A stretch of 64,000 nucleotides of DNA from Algoriphagus chordae (GTDB taxonomy: Bacteria; Bacteroidota; Bacteroidia; Cytophagales; Cyclobacteriaceae). Each line of letters starts with the position of its first letter. The stretch's first letter is position 1. A program made the position numbers and the translations under genes. The stretch spans positions 62,001 to 126,000 of the forward strand of contig NZ_QKZT01000016.1 of the NCBI RefSeq assembly GCF_003254055.1. Reading direction: 5' to 3'. Positions 16,941 through 25,746 of the stretch are shown here, piece by piece. The notes beneath the pieces were generated by a model. It ran no database searches. It saw only the letters and a program-made list of their open reading frames with translations, and was not told the origin of the DNA.

Positions 16941-19637
16941 ATGCGACTCAACTACTCAATAAGGAATTTATTTCTCTTATCTGCGCTGATACTTTTTTCG
17001 GTATCCTGCACGCCAGAAGGAGAGAAAGAAAGCCCAACAAGAAAGCTCACCGGAAACCCGAAGTTAGACAAGCTCAAGCTCCCGGATGGTTTTGTGGCAG
17101 AGCATATTTTAAGCCCTGGTGAAAATGACGAAGGATCATGGGTTGCTATGACTTTCGATGACAAAAATCGATTGATCACTGCTGATCAATATGGTTTTCT
17201 CTATCGACTGGAAATCCCTGAGATAGGAGCTGCAGACCTAACTCCCAAAGTAGAAAAACTAATTATAGGTAATGTGGCGGAGCCGCAGGTAGGTATGGGC
17301 TATGCCCAAGGTCTACTCTATGCTTTCAATAGTATCTATGTGATGGTAAATCACAATGGTAATGAGACTTTTGAGGAAAGCACAGGTCTGTATAGAATCC
17401 AGGATCTGGATGGAGATGATCAGTATGAGTCCGTAACCAAAATCAAGGGTTTCACAGGACAGCCTGGCGAACACGGTCCACATAGTATCAAGCTTTCTCC
17501 AGATGGAAAGTCGCTTTATATAGTAGCGGGAAATCATACAGATGTACCAGAAATGAATTCATACAGACTGCCAAAAGTTTGGCAGGAAGATAATTTGTTT
17601 CCAGAGATCAAGGATCCAAGGGGACATGCGAATAGTAGAATGGCACCAGGTGGATGGGTAGCTAACATTGATCCAGAAGGAAAGGACTGGGAGCTAATTT
17701 CTGCGGGTTATAGAAATCCATTTGATATAGCTTTCAATGAAGTAGGGGATCTATTTACCTATGATTCAGATATGGAGTGGGACTTTGGAATGCCATGGTA
17801 TCGCCCAACCAGGATCTGTCATGTGACTTCAGGTAGTGAGTACGGTTGGAGAACTGGTAACCAAAAGTGGTCGCCAAATTATCCTGACAACCTTCCTGCG
17901 GTTCTTAATATTGGTCAGGGTTCTCCGACCAACGTGATGTTTGGAACGGGAGCTAATTTCCCTGAGAAGTACAGAACCTCACTTTTTGCATTTGATTGGA
18001 GCTTTGGGATCATTTATTCCATGACTCTTACACCAAAGGGCGGAACATATGAGGCTACAGCGGAAGAGTTTATTTCAGGATCTCCACTGCCATTAACTGA
18101 TGGAGTCATTGGGCCTGATGGAGCGATGTACTTTATGACTGGAGGAAGAAGACTGGAGTCGGATGTTTATCGTGTTTATTATGATGGAGACATAAACGCT
18201 TCTGATAAGAAGCCTTTACAAATAGCTGATTTGCCAGCTGAAGCTAAGTTGAGAAGAGAGTTAGAAGCGCTTCATGTAGATGGAGCTCCTGCTTCTGGAC
18301 TTGATCTAGCTTGGGAGAATTTGAATAACAAGGATAGATATGTACAGTATGCTGCAAGAATTGCGGTAGAGCATCAGCCAGTTAGTTCTTGGAAAGCAAA
18401 AGCATTGGCAGAAAAGGACCCAACTGTTTTGACTCAAGCGATGATCGCTTTGTCTCGACATTCAGCCAAAGGTGCTGGAACTCCTATGATTCAAGCTTTG
18501 ATGGGTATAGATTACAAGAGCTTGAATGAAAAAGGTAAGCAGGATTTACTTAGAGCTTTTGAGCTGATTTTGTCAAGACAAGGAGAGCCTACAGGTTCTT
18601 TGAAGTCTGATTTAGTAGTTTATTTGGATTCGAATTTTCCTGCGAATAACAATAACCTAGATCGTGCACTAGCAGTTCTTTTGGTTTACCTGGATGCTCC
18701 AGATGCAGTAGAAAAGACCTTGGCACTTCTTGAGAATGCCAAAGATGATCCTGACTATCAGAAGACCTTTACTTCTTCTTCTGATTTGATCATGAGAAAC
18801 CCACAATACGGATTGGATATTGCTAATATGCTAGCAAACGTTCCTCCAGCACAGCAGACTTATCTTGCGACAGTTCTTGGTGGAGCGACTACTGGTTGGA
18901 CTCCAGAGCTACATGAGAAATACTTCACTTGGATACAGGATGCATTTAAGTACAAAGGTGGTCGTAGCTATGTTGGTTTCATCGACAGAGCAAGGAAAAT
19001 GGCACTTACACATGTAGCTAAAAGCGATTTTGATAAATACAATGAGCTATCTGGTGCAGCTATGCTAACTGGAAACGGTAACGATTTGGTGAATACTGAT
19101 ATTCAACCAGAAGGCCCAGGCAAGAGATGGACAGTAGAGGAAGCTGAGCCTTTGATGGCAGATTTACATGGAAGAGATTTAGCCAAGGGCAAAGCAATGT
19201 TTGCGGCTTCTCAGTGTCTTTCATGTCATACCATTGGTGGTCAAGGCGGGATAATAGGTCCTGACTTGTCTCAATTAGGAACACGTTTTTCTGCTAAAGA
19301 TATCTTAGAGGCTACGATCAACCCTAGTGATGAAATATCTGAGCAATATGTAGCATCTGTTCTTGAGTTGAAAGACGGTAGCTCTGTGATGGGTAGAGTG
19401 GTAAATGAAGATGAAACAAGTTATTCAGTTTCTCAAAATCCATTCTCTCCAGAAGTGCTTCGTAAAGTTGCCAAAAGCAATGTGGCTACTATCAAGGATT
19501 CTAAGATATCCATCATGATGCCTGGTATGATCAATAGATTAAATCCAGAAGAACTTAAAGATTTGATGGCCTACTTGATTTCAGGTGGTAATCCAAATCA
19601 CGAAGTGTATTCAACTAAAGCACAAGCAGAAGAATGA
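16941..19637 (+). CDS. PVC-type cytochrome c dehydrogenase (lipoprotein)
   Basis: An 898-residue lipoprotein (lipobox near FSVSC, Cys23). Parts in order: sugar-dehydrogenase-like beta-propeller (about 40-420, starting KLPDGFVAEHILSPGENDEGSW and including HGPHSIKLSPDGKSLY and NPFDIAFNEVGD); HEAT-like helices (about 430-720); C-terminal cytochrome c with CLSCH (Cys759, Cys762, His763), GPDLSQLG and an MMPGMI segment that may carry the Met ligand. It is predicted to oxidise a sugar or sugar alcohol in the periplasm and pass electrons to its haem. It lacks the SGNH-like domain of the 8614 protein. It follows susD and overlaps the DUF1080 gene by 4 bp, so it is translationally coupled to it. Confidence 0.9.
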   Translation: MRLNYSIRNLFLLSALILFSVSCTPEGEKESPTRKLTGNPKLDKLKLPDGFVAEHILSPGENDEGSWVAMTFDDKNRLITADQYGFLYRLEIPEIGAADLTPKVEKLIIGNVAEPQVGMGYAQGLLYAFNSIYVMVNHNGNETFEESTGLYRIQDLDGDDQYESVTKIKGFTGQPGEHGPHSIKLSPDGKSLYIVAGNHTDVPEMNSYRLPKVWQEDNLFPEIKDPRGHANSRMAPGGWVANIDPEGKDWELISAGYRNPFDIAFNEVGDLFTYDSDMEWDFGMPWYRPTRICHVTSGSEYGWRTGNQKWSPNYPDNLPAVLNIGQGSPTNVMFGTGANFPEKYRTSLFAFDWSFGIIYSMTLTPKGGTYEATAEEFISGSPLPLTDGVIGPDGAMYFMTGGRRLESDVYRVYYDGDINASDKKPLQIADLPAEAKLRRELEALHVDGAPASGLDLAWENLNNKDRYVQYAARIAVEHQPVSSWKAKALAEKDPTVLTQAMIALSRHSAKGAGTPMIQALMGIDYKSLNEKGKQDLLRAFELILSRQGEPTGSLKSDLVVYLDSNFPANNNNLDRALAVLLVYLDAPDAVEKTLALLENAKDDPDYQKTFTSSSDLIMRNPQYGLDIANMLANVPPAQQTYLATVLGGATTGWTPELHEKYFTWIQDAFKYKGGRSYVGFIDRARKMALTHVAKSDFDKYNELSGAAMLTGNGNDLVNTDIQPEGPGKRWTVEEAEPLMADLHGRDLAKGKAMFAASQCLSCHTIGGQGGIIGPDLSQLGTRFSAKDILEATINPSDEISEQYVASVLELKDGSSVMGRVVNEDETSYSVSQNPFSPEVLRKVAKSNVATIKDSKISIMMPGMINRLNPEELKDLMAYLISGGNPNHEVYSTKAQAEE

Positions 19638-20437
19638 AAAATCAAGTAATATCTAAATGGCTTAAAATTGGAGCCTTCAGTGTCGGCGCCATGATGGTGA
19701 TTGGATTGGTGAATTCCCAGCAGTCTGCTGAGAAAAGCTCCACCGATATTCAGGCGATGACTGAGACCGAAGCTAGTTTTAAATCTATTTTTGATGGAAA
19801 AACACTAGCAGGATGGGAAGGAGATCCAGTATACTGGTCCGTGAAAGATGGGGCAATCACAGGTGAAATCACTCCTGAGACGCTTTTGAAAGCCAATACT
19901 TTCCTGATTTGGCAAGATGGGCAACCAGGCGATTTTGAGTTGAAAGCTGAGTTTAAAATCTCTGAAAGTGGAAATTCTGGAATCAATTACAGAAGTGAAA
20001 TGGTGGAGGATGTGCCCTTTGCTTTGAAAGGCTACCAAGCTGATATTGATGGGAAGAATAATTACACTGGACAAAACTATGAGGAGAGAAAGCGTGCGAC
20101 CTTGGCTTACAGAGGGCAGAAAACCAAGATTACTTCTCAACCTGATGGAGTAGGTGTACGAGAGTTTGTAGAAAAAAATGCTTGGAAAGGTCTCAACCTG
20201 GAAAAGGAAATTGGAGATCGAGCTGAGTTAGGAGCTTTGATCAAAGCAGGAGAATGGAATAGCATTCATATTGTCGCTAAAGGGAATGTGCTGAAGCATT
20301 ATGTGAATGGTAAGTTGATGTCTGAGGTGCATGATGAAGATTCAAAGAACAGAATGGAATCAGGCTATCTCGGTGTTCAGGTGCATGTTGGTCCTCCAAT
20401 GAAAGTTCAGTATAAGGATGTTATGCTGAAGCAGTAA
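19634..20437 (+). CDS. DUF1080 protein (3-keto-disaccharide hydrolase family)
   Basis: A 267-residue secreted protein with an N-terminal hydrophobic segment (about 8-28). The DUF1080 fold (LamG-like jelly roll) starts with FKSIFDGKTLAGWEGD (about residue 48) and includes YWSVKDGAITGE, DFELKAEFKISESGNSGINYRSE and the terminal SGYLGVQVHVGPPMKVQYKDVML. Some DUF1080 members hydrolyse 3-keto-glycosides, and the family carries that name in databases. Overlap with the upstream cytochrome gene (ATGA) supports a functional pair: oxidation of a sugar, then cleavage of the keto-sugar. That pathway link is inference. A strong terminator follows 44 bp past the stop. Confidence 0.92.
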   Translation: MKNQVISKWLKIGAFSVGAMMVIGLVNSQQSAEKSSTDIQAMTETEASFKSIFDGKTLAGWEGDPVYWSVKDGAITGEITPETLLKANTFLIWQDGQPGDFELKAEFKISESGNSGINYRSEMVEDVPFALKGYQADIDGKNNYTGQNYEERKRATLAYRGQKTKITSQPDGVGVREFVEKNAWKGLNLEKEIGDRAELGALIKAGEWNSIHIVAKGNVLKHYVNGKLMSEVHDEDSKNRMESGYLGVQVHVGPPMKVQYKDVMLKQ

Positions 20438-20480
20438 AAAGAAAACTGGTTCAAAGTCTTTAGGCTTAGACCCATTATTC

Positions 20481-20517
20481 AAATGGCCCTTGTTGAAAAG
20501 CATGGGCCATTTTTTTT
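20481..20517 (+). terminator. Rho-independent terminator of the susCD operon
   Basis: Stem AAATGGCCC / GGGCCATTT (20481-20489 and 20504-20512) with a run of eight T starting at 20510. It lies 44 bp after the DUF1080 stop. Confidence 0.85.
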
Positions 20518-20680
20518 ACTTAGTGGTAGAAAATTTTTGAACCATAAAAGTCATAAGAACAAAGGAAATGATGTTCCTATTGAGGTATAATCTTATCATT
20601 TCAATACGATGAAAATCTACGATTCTATGTGGTTAATCATTTTTTCAATATAGCCGCATAGAAAACATCGCTCCTTAAAA

Positions 20681-20724
20681 GGCAGTCTGAAGACTGCAGT
20701 GATTTTGGTTCAAGTCATGAGACT
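20681..20724. repeat. Hairpin repeat, copy 1 (GCAGTCTGAAGACTGC type)
   Basis: A perfect palindrome GCAGTC-TGAA-GACTGC followed by GGTTcAAGTC-atga-GACTTaAACC (one mismatch). A diverged copy lies at 21761-21808, on the other side of the unknown gene 20953-21630. The TGAA loop matches the B hairpin of the RAYT clusters. The rest of 20518-20952 shows no gene. Confidence 0.6.
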
Positions 20725-20952
20725 TAAACCAAATGCAAGAGAACCTTGACCTCACAAACATTAACATATGTGAATCCCACGCTTGTAATGAGTCAGTTAG
20801 CAGTTGATTTACTAGTTTAAGATTATCGACCTCCTTCCTCTCCGAACGCTAGCCATAAACCTGCGTTAAGAAAACTATAGTAAAGTGAGCTAGCATTACC
20901 TTTTTCTAGCGAATCAGAAATCAATTTTATTTTAAAACCACAACCAATACTT

Positions 20953-21630
20953 ATGAACTACCATATCATCATCAATAATGTAAAAACAGTAGATGAATTG
21001 CCAGGAAGTTGGAGCAATGAAGATATGATCCAACTACTCGACAGATTCGGTTTTTCCGATGCGGAACAATCAAATCCGGCTGAGCTGAAGGAATTGCTAA
21101 ATATGGCTATCTCTGACTTTGAGCCTGCTGAGGCTGCCGCTATTCTGTTGGATTATAGACTCTCGGATGCGCTCAATGAAGGTCAGATTGACCAAATGTC
21201 ACATGACATGCTTTTGGATAAAATCTCTGAGGAATATCCTCAAATCGGGCTACATCATCAACTTTTCAATATCAATCAGTTATTACACAAAGCTTACAAT
21301 GGTAAATTTCCATCTGCCAAAGCAACGATAGTAGAATTTGAGATCAGTTCTGAGGATCCTGACGCAGAAGCAATTACAAAGGAAGTAGCGCTTAAGGCAC
21401 TGCAGTATGCATTAAATGAAAGAAGTTTGATCAAACGGCTTTTTTCAGATCATTTAAAAGGCGAGGTCAAATTCGAAGAAGCAGATTCGATTATTTGGGA
21501 TTTGAGTAGCAAAGGCGAAAACCAATATGAGTTGACCACCTCGGAATACTGGATGGGAAGAGAAGAATTTGTAGAGGCAGAGTTTGATGCAGAGGTGATT
21601 CTATTTGAAGAGGATGAGAATGAGGATTGA
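20953..21630 (+). CDS. Unrecognised acidic cytoplasmic protein
   Basis: A 225-residue protein that I do not recognise. It has no signal peptide or membrane segment, is strongly acidic at the C-terminus (ending EEDENED), and looks mixed alpha/beta: a helical region with many Ala/Glu residues (about 35-110), then beta-like segments (about 120-215). It stands alone, with 515 bp before it and 357 bp after it, and is flanked on both sides by related hairpin repeats and terminators, which suggests an inserted or independently transcribed cargo gene. The reading frame is long with good codon use and is very likely real. Function unknown. Confidence 0.7.
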   Translation: MNYHIIINNVKTVDELPGSWSNEDMIQLLDRFGFSDAEQSNPAELKELLNMAISDFEPAEAAAILLDYRLSDALNEGQIDQMSHDMLLDKISEEYPQIGLHHQLFNINQLLHKAYNGKFPSAKATIVEFEISSEDPDAEAITKEVALKALQYALNERSLIKRLFSDHLKGEVKFEEADSIIWDLSSKGENQYELTTSEYWMGREEFVEAEFDAEVILFEEDENED

Positions 21631-21760
21631 AATCCCTAAGGTGAATTCCTGCTCAAAATCAAGTCTTCAGATATGATTGTGAAAATAACTAATTGACAAA
21701 GTATAAGTTTTCATTCAATGTGATAGTTTGATCTCAGTGTGATTTTCACTTGTCTTGAAA

Positions 21761-21808
21761 AGCAGTCTGAAGCTTGCAATGTTTTAGGTCCAAGTCTAAA
21801 GATGTTGA
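21761..21808. repeat. Hairpin repeat, copy 2 (diverged)
   Basis: GCAGTCTGAAG-cttgc, then GGTcCAAGTC-taaagatg-TTGAACC, aligned with the copy at 20681 but with several substitutions. It is followed directly by a terminator. With copy 1 it brackets the unknown gene 20953-21630. The rest of 21631-21987 shows no gene. The frame that opens at 21865 is the 5' extension of the DUF4432 gene. Confidence 0.5.
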
Positions 21809-21824
21809 ACCATATAAAGTATGC

Positions 21825-21860
21825 AAATGGCACTTGTTAAAAAACTTGTGCCATTTTTTT
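21825..21860 (+). terminator. Rho-independent terminator
   Basis: Stem AAATGGCAC / GTGCCATTT (21825-21833 and 21848-21856) with a run of seven T. It resembles the terminator at 20481 in both stem and loop, which suggests a shared origin. It should end transcripts from the unknown gene. Confidence 0.8.
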
Positions 21861-21987
21861 ACCAATGGCATATTTCTCTCTTATAAGTTGCATAACTTAT
21901 TCCCGAGCTTTTACAGCCAACCCATATAGGGCAGGACAGTGTCAGGAGCCCTTTTTTATAGATTACAAGCTAGTCCCAAACCTCAGA

Positions 21988-23046
21988 ATGAACCTCTCAG
22001 ATCCATCCAATTGGAAAGATAAATTATCCAATTCCCGCCAGCTTGGGGGAATAGAAACTTCCATCCTAGATAATGGAGCAGGTCGCGGCACCCGCATAGC
22101 CTGGATAAATACTGGAACTGGCCTTAGATACAAAGTCGTCTTGGATCGTGGAATGGATATTTTGGATGCATTTCATAATGAGCATAGTCTTTCTTGGATT
22201 AGCAATGTTGGCCATGTGGCTTCACAGCCTTTTTCCAATCAAGGTATTGATTGGCTAAGAACATTCGGTGGTGGTTTACTGACTACTTGCGGGATTTCAT
22301 CCATGGGCCCACCTAATGCCGATGAGACTGGAAGTCGGGGCTTGCATGGCAACTACAGCAATACTCCTGCGGAACTGATTTCTATTAAGCAGCCAGATAT
22401 TTATTCAGGAGATCTGGGGTTTGAAATCGTAGGGATAATCCGTGAGACGACGACTTTCGGACCAAGTTTGGAACTGAAAAGAACTATCTCAGGAACTATT
22501 GGCTCTGCTGAAATCAACATCAAAGATGAGGTATTCAATCGCGGTAATTCACCTGCACCTCATATGGTTTTATATCATATCAATTGCGGTTGGCCGCTGA
22601 TCGATGAGGAAACTAGGATAGTTTGGAATGGAGAAATTCAGAAAAGAGAATCGGACGATTCTATGTCGGATTTCAACAAGAAAAACAGTTTTACTAAGTG
22701 CGCAGGGCCATTAGATGAGCACTCTGCTTTTGGTGAAGATGTGGCTTTCATAGTTCCATCTACGGATGAAAATAATCAGGTCACTTGTGGATATATGAAT
22801 GATAACTTAGAGCTTGGTTTAAGTATTTCATTTTCTAAAAAACAGATGCCTTGGCTCATCAACTGGCAGCATTGGGGCAAAAATGAATACGTGACAGCGC
22901 TAGAGCCAGCTACGAATCCTCCCATCGGTCAAGCAGCAGCTCGTGAAAACGGAACCTTGATTTTGCTTGAGCCTGGAGAAAGCAGGACCTACGAAATCAA
23001 ACTAAAAGTTCTAAAAGGAGAAGCAGTGAAGGAATTTAAAATTTAA
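21988..23046 (+). CDS. DUF4432 family aldose-epimerase-like protein
   Basis: A 352-residue cytoplasmic protein of the galactose-mutarotase-like superfamily (DUF4432). Signs: GRGTRIAWINTGTGLRYKVVLDRGMDI (about 30-56), the GGLLTTCGISSMG block (near 93-105) with a following GLHG, and NCGWPLIDEETRI and LEPATNPPIGQAAARENGT near the C-terminus. It may convert sugar anomers or bind a sugar acid; no activity is established that I can name. The frame opens at 21865, but the first 41 codons do not match the family, so I start at 21988. It heads a run of four same-strand sugar genes ending at 26913. Confidence 0.85.
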   Translation: MNLSDPSNWKDKLSNSRQLGGIETSILDNGAGRGTRIAWINTGTGLRYKVVLDRGMDILDAFHNEHSLSWISNVGHVASQPFSNQGIDWLRTFGGGLLTTCGISSMGPPNADETGSRGLHGNYSNTPAELISIKQPDIYSGDLGFEIVGIIRETTTFGPSLELKRTISGTIGSAEINIKDEVFNRGNSPAPHMVLYHINCGWPLIDEETRIVWNGEIQKRESDDSMSDFNKKNSFTKCAGPLDEHSAFGEDVAFIVPSTDENNQVTCGYMNDNLELGLSISFSKKQMPWLINWQHWGKNEYVTALEPATNPPIGQAAARENGTLILLEPGESRTYEIKLKVLKGEAVKEFKI

Positions 23047-23165
23047 AATGACAAATAATTTAAAATTGAAAAAGGTTGAAGAATTTTCAATTTTTCAAAT
23101 TTTTCAATATTTCAATTTTCCAATTCAATCAAATAAAGAATCTCAAATTTCAAATTAATAAACCC
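23047..23165. other. AT-rich low-complexity spacer
   Basis: Repeated TTTCAATTT and CAAATTT words between the DUF4432 and cupin genes. It is non-coding, although the cupin frame stays open upstream to 23076. I see no promoter or hairpin with confidence. Confidence 0.5.
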
Positions 23166-24377
23166 ATGAGTTTAGCAAAAAAAGCTCTCGAACAAGGAGA
23201 AGGAATACTTAGATTAACACCTACCTGGGTGCCTCGGTCGTTTTGCGTGCCGGGAAGAAGAATCAAACTTCATCCAGATGATTATTATAGCCTAGGTGGT
23301 GAGCGTGGAGGAATTGACGAGCGTTGGTTCTCTTCTACTACACCAGCTGAAAACGGCCCGCTAACTAGCAAGAATGAAGGCTTAAGTCACATCGCACTTG
23401 AAGATGGTGATAAGACGGAGCTCTTTCTATTGAAGGATGCCATTGATGAATTGGGTGCTGAAATCATCGGTAGCCGTCTTTGGGACAAGTATAAGTCCTG
23501 GCCTATGTACTCTAAGTTTTTTGACAACATGGGGCCACTTCCGCACCACATTCACCCAAGCGATGAATTCGGGAAATTAACCGGTCAAAACGGTAAGCCG
23601 GAGGCTTACTATTTCCCTCCTCAAGTCAATAATCATGGTGGCGATTTCCCTTATACTTTCTTTGGAATCGCTCCTGGAACTTCCAAAGAGACAATCTTGG
23701 AATGTCTGAAGAATTTCAATAAAGGAGATAATAAAATCACTAACTATTCTCAGGCTTTCAGACTTCAGCCAGGAACAGGTTGGAATGTGCCTCCAGGAAT
23801 GCTTCATGCTCCAGGTTCCTTGTGTACTTATGAGCCTCAAAAGGCATCGGATATTTTTGCGATGTACCAGTCTTTGGTGAACGAAGCAATTATTCCAGAT
23901 GAATTACTTTGGAATGCTACGCCAAAAGATAGAGTAGGAGACTTCGATCTTTTGGTTGAAATGATTGATTGGGAATTGAATGTGAATCCTAACATCATGG
24001 ATAATCACTATATGGAGCCAATTCCAGTAGAAGATAGAGCTGAGATGAATGCTAAGGGATATGATGACAAGTGGATTTGCTACCGTTCTCATGACTACAG
24101 TGCAAAAGAACTGACTATTTTCCCTGGCCAAACAGTGACGATCACAGATGCCGCTGCCTATGGCATGATCATGATGCAGGGATATGGCAAAATGAATAAT
24201 TGGGACATAGAAACTCCTGCGCTTATCCGCTTTGGCCAGTTGACACATGATGAGTATTTTGTCTCTGAAAAAGCTGCTCAAGCTGGTGTGAAAATTACCA
24301 ACCATTCCAAAACTGATCCTATCGTAATGTTGAAACACTTTGGGCCTGATAATCCGGATTTGAAAGTGGTTGAATGA
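23166..24377 (+). CDS. Class I mannose-6-phosphate isomerase-like cupin
   Basis: A 403-residue cytoplasmic protein. The metal-binding cupin core is PLPHHIHPSDEFGK (about residues 122-135, two His, plus Glu), similar to the zinc site of class I phosphomannose isomerases. PGTGWNVPPGMLHAPGS (about 203-219) gives the later His ligand, and a second cupin-like half follows near 300-395. The start at 23166 (MSLAKKALEQG) is chosen because the open extension from 23076 is low-complexity sequence. It may isomerise an aldose/ketose or its phosphate. Neighbours (DUF4432, TIM-barrel isomerase, oxidoreductase) suggest one catabolic route for an unusual sugar. Confidence 0.85.
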   Translation: MSLAKKALEQGEGILRLTPTWVPRSFCVPGRRIKLHPDDYYSLGGERGGIDERWFSSTTPAENGPLTSKNEGLSHIALEDGDKTELFLLKDAIDELGAEIIGSRLWDKYKSWPMYSKFFDNMGPLPHHIHPSDEFGKLTGQNGKPEAYYFPPQVNNHGGDFPYTFFGIAPGTSKETILECLKNFNKGDNKITNYSQAFRLQPGTGWNVPPGMLHAPGSLCTYEPQKASDIFAMYQSLVNEAIIPDELLWNATPKDRVGDFDLLVEMIDWELNVNPNIMDNHYMEPIPVEDRAEMNAKGYDDKWICYRSHDYSAKELTIFPGQTVTITDAAAYGMIMMQGYGKMNNWDIETPALIRFGQLTHDEYFVSEKAAQAGVKITNHSKTDPIVMLKHFGPDNPDLKVVE

Positions 24378-24585
24378 ATTCGGATTTACGATTTTTGATT
24401 TACGACATCAAACCAGAGTTGATCATCAAATTAGAAATCAATATTTACAAAGGCAGACAGCTATTTCTGTATTAAAATAAAGAACTATTGAACATCGTGA
24501 ACTGTGGATAAAATGAGGGGGGACTTCCGTCTCCTGTCTCCAGTCTTCGGTATTCTAACTTTAATAACCAATAACCCACATAACA

Positions 24586-25614
24586 ATGAGTCAAAATAAT
24601 TTTCCGAAACTACATAATGCTACCTGGCCTGGAATCGTGGGCAAAGGAGCAGACTCTGAACCTGTAATTCCTTTCGATACGCTTCTGGCGATGACAGCTG
24701 CAGCTGAAGTGGACGGAGTGAAATTTGATGGATTAGATTTAGGGCTACTTGAGCCTCACTTTAAATTGGATGATTCTGATGAGACTAAAATCTTGGCAGA
24801 AAAACTTCAAAAGAATAACCTAGTTGCTGGATCTCTAGTCGCCCCAATCTGGGCAGGATCAGCGATGGGAACTGCTGATCAGCGTGCTACTTTCGTAGAT
24901 ATGGTTCGCAAGGCATGTGAATTCGGTAAAAAGCTGAGAGACCAAGGAGTTCGTCCTTATGGAGTAATCAGGATCGATTCGGCTGCTGGAGTAGAAGATT
25001 GGGCAAAAGATCCTGCTGGAAACACCAAGATTATTGCGGAGACATTCCGTGAAGCTTGTGACGTGGCTGCTGGCTACGGCGAAAAACTAGCTACAGAAGG
25101 TGAGATATGCTGGGGTGCGATGCACAGCTGGAAATATATGGTGGAGCTATTGGAAATGGTAGATAGACCAAACATTGGTTTCCAGGCTGATATGTCCCAT
25201 ACCTTCCTTTACACGATGGGATACAATGCTCCCGAGCATAGAATCCTTCCAAAAGATGCAGATCTAAATGATCGTGAAGCTGTCAAAGCTGCTTTGAAAA
25301 TAGTAACTGACGCGCTTAGACCTTGGACCATCGATTTCCACGTCGCTCAAAATGACGGATCAGTATTCGGTCAAGGTTCTCACGATAAGACAGGTAGACA
25401 CTGTCAAGCTACCGATCCGAACGGTGTTTTGGATATCGCGCATGATGCAGGCTACTGGCTACGTGATGAAAAGGGTGAGTTGACCAAAGCGTTCAAGCAT
25501 ATCTGCTGGGATGGATGCATGTTCCCAAATGAAGTGATGAACAATCAGCAAACCTGGAATGACATTCTTGCTGCCCTCGTGAAAGTGAGAAATGCTCATG
25601 GATGGAAGTCTTAA
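24586..25614 (+). CDS. Xylose-isomerase-like TIM-barrel protein
   Basis: A 342-residue cytoplasmic sugar isomerase/epimerase of the AP-endonuclease-2 fold. Expected metal and active-site positions are visible along the barrel: [10 protein letters not shown] near the start, [12 protein letters not shown] (Glu, about residue 170), [11 protein letters not shown] (Asp), [12 protein letters not shown] (His) and ICWDGCMF near the end. The start at 24586 follows a plain upstream region (24378-24585, no feature seen). It is 132 bp before the oxidoreductase gene and probably co-transcribed. It likely interconverts the keto and aldo forms, or epimers, of the sugar handled by this cluster. Confidence 0.88.
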   Translation: MSQNNFPKLHNATWPGIVGKGADSEPVIPFDTLLAMTAAAEVDGVKFDGLDLGLLEPHFKLDDSDETKILAEKLQKNNLVAGSLVAPIWAGSAMGTADQRATFVDMVRKACEFGKKLRDQGVRPYGVIRIDSAAGVEDWAKDPAGNTKIIAETFREACDVAAGYGEKLATEGEICWGAMHSWKYMVELLEMVDRPNIGFQADMSHTFLYTMGYNAPEHRILPKDADLNDREAVKAALKIVTDALRPWTIDFHVAQNDGSVFGQGSHDKTGRHCQATDPNGVLDIAHDAGYWLRDEKGELTKAFKHICWDGCMFPNEVMNNQQTWNDILAALVKVRNAHGWKS

Positions 25615-25746
25615 AATTTCATTATTCAACATTTACCATTTATCACTCGAAATTAAATATATAGGGGATTTAAATGATTTAATGATGAATTTAGAATGTA
25701 GAATATTGAACTCCGAAGTGAATTATAGAAATCAAAAACTTAGATA

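Noticed and set aside
21931..21949. Possible fifth copy of the TCCTG regulatory motif before the DUF4432 gene
   Set aside because: The half-units (CAGGA and CAGGA) are 6 bp apart, not 5, and the TA pair of the motif is missing, so the match may be chance.
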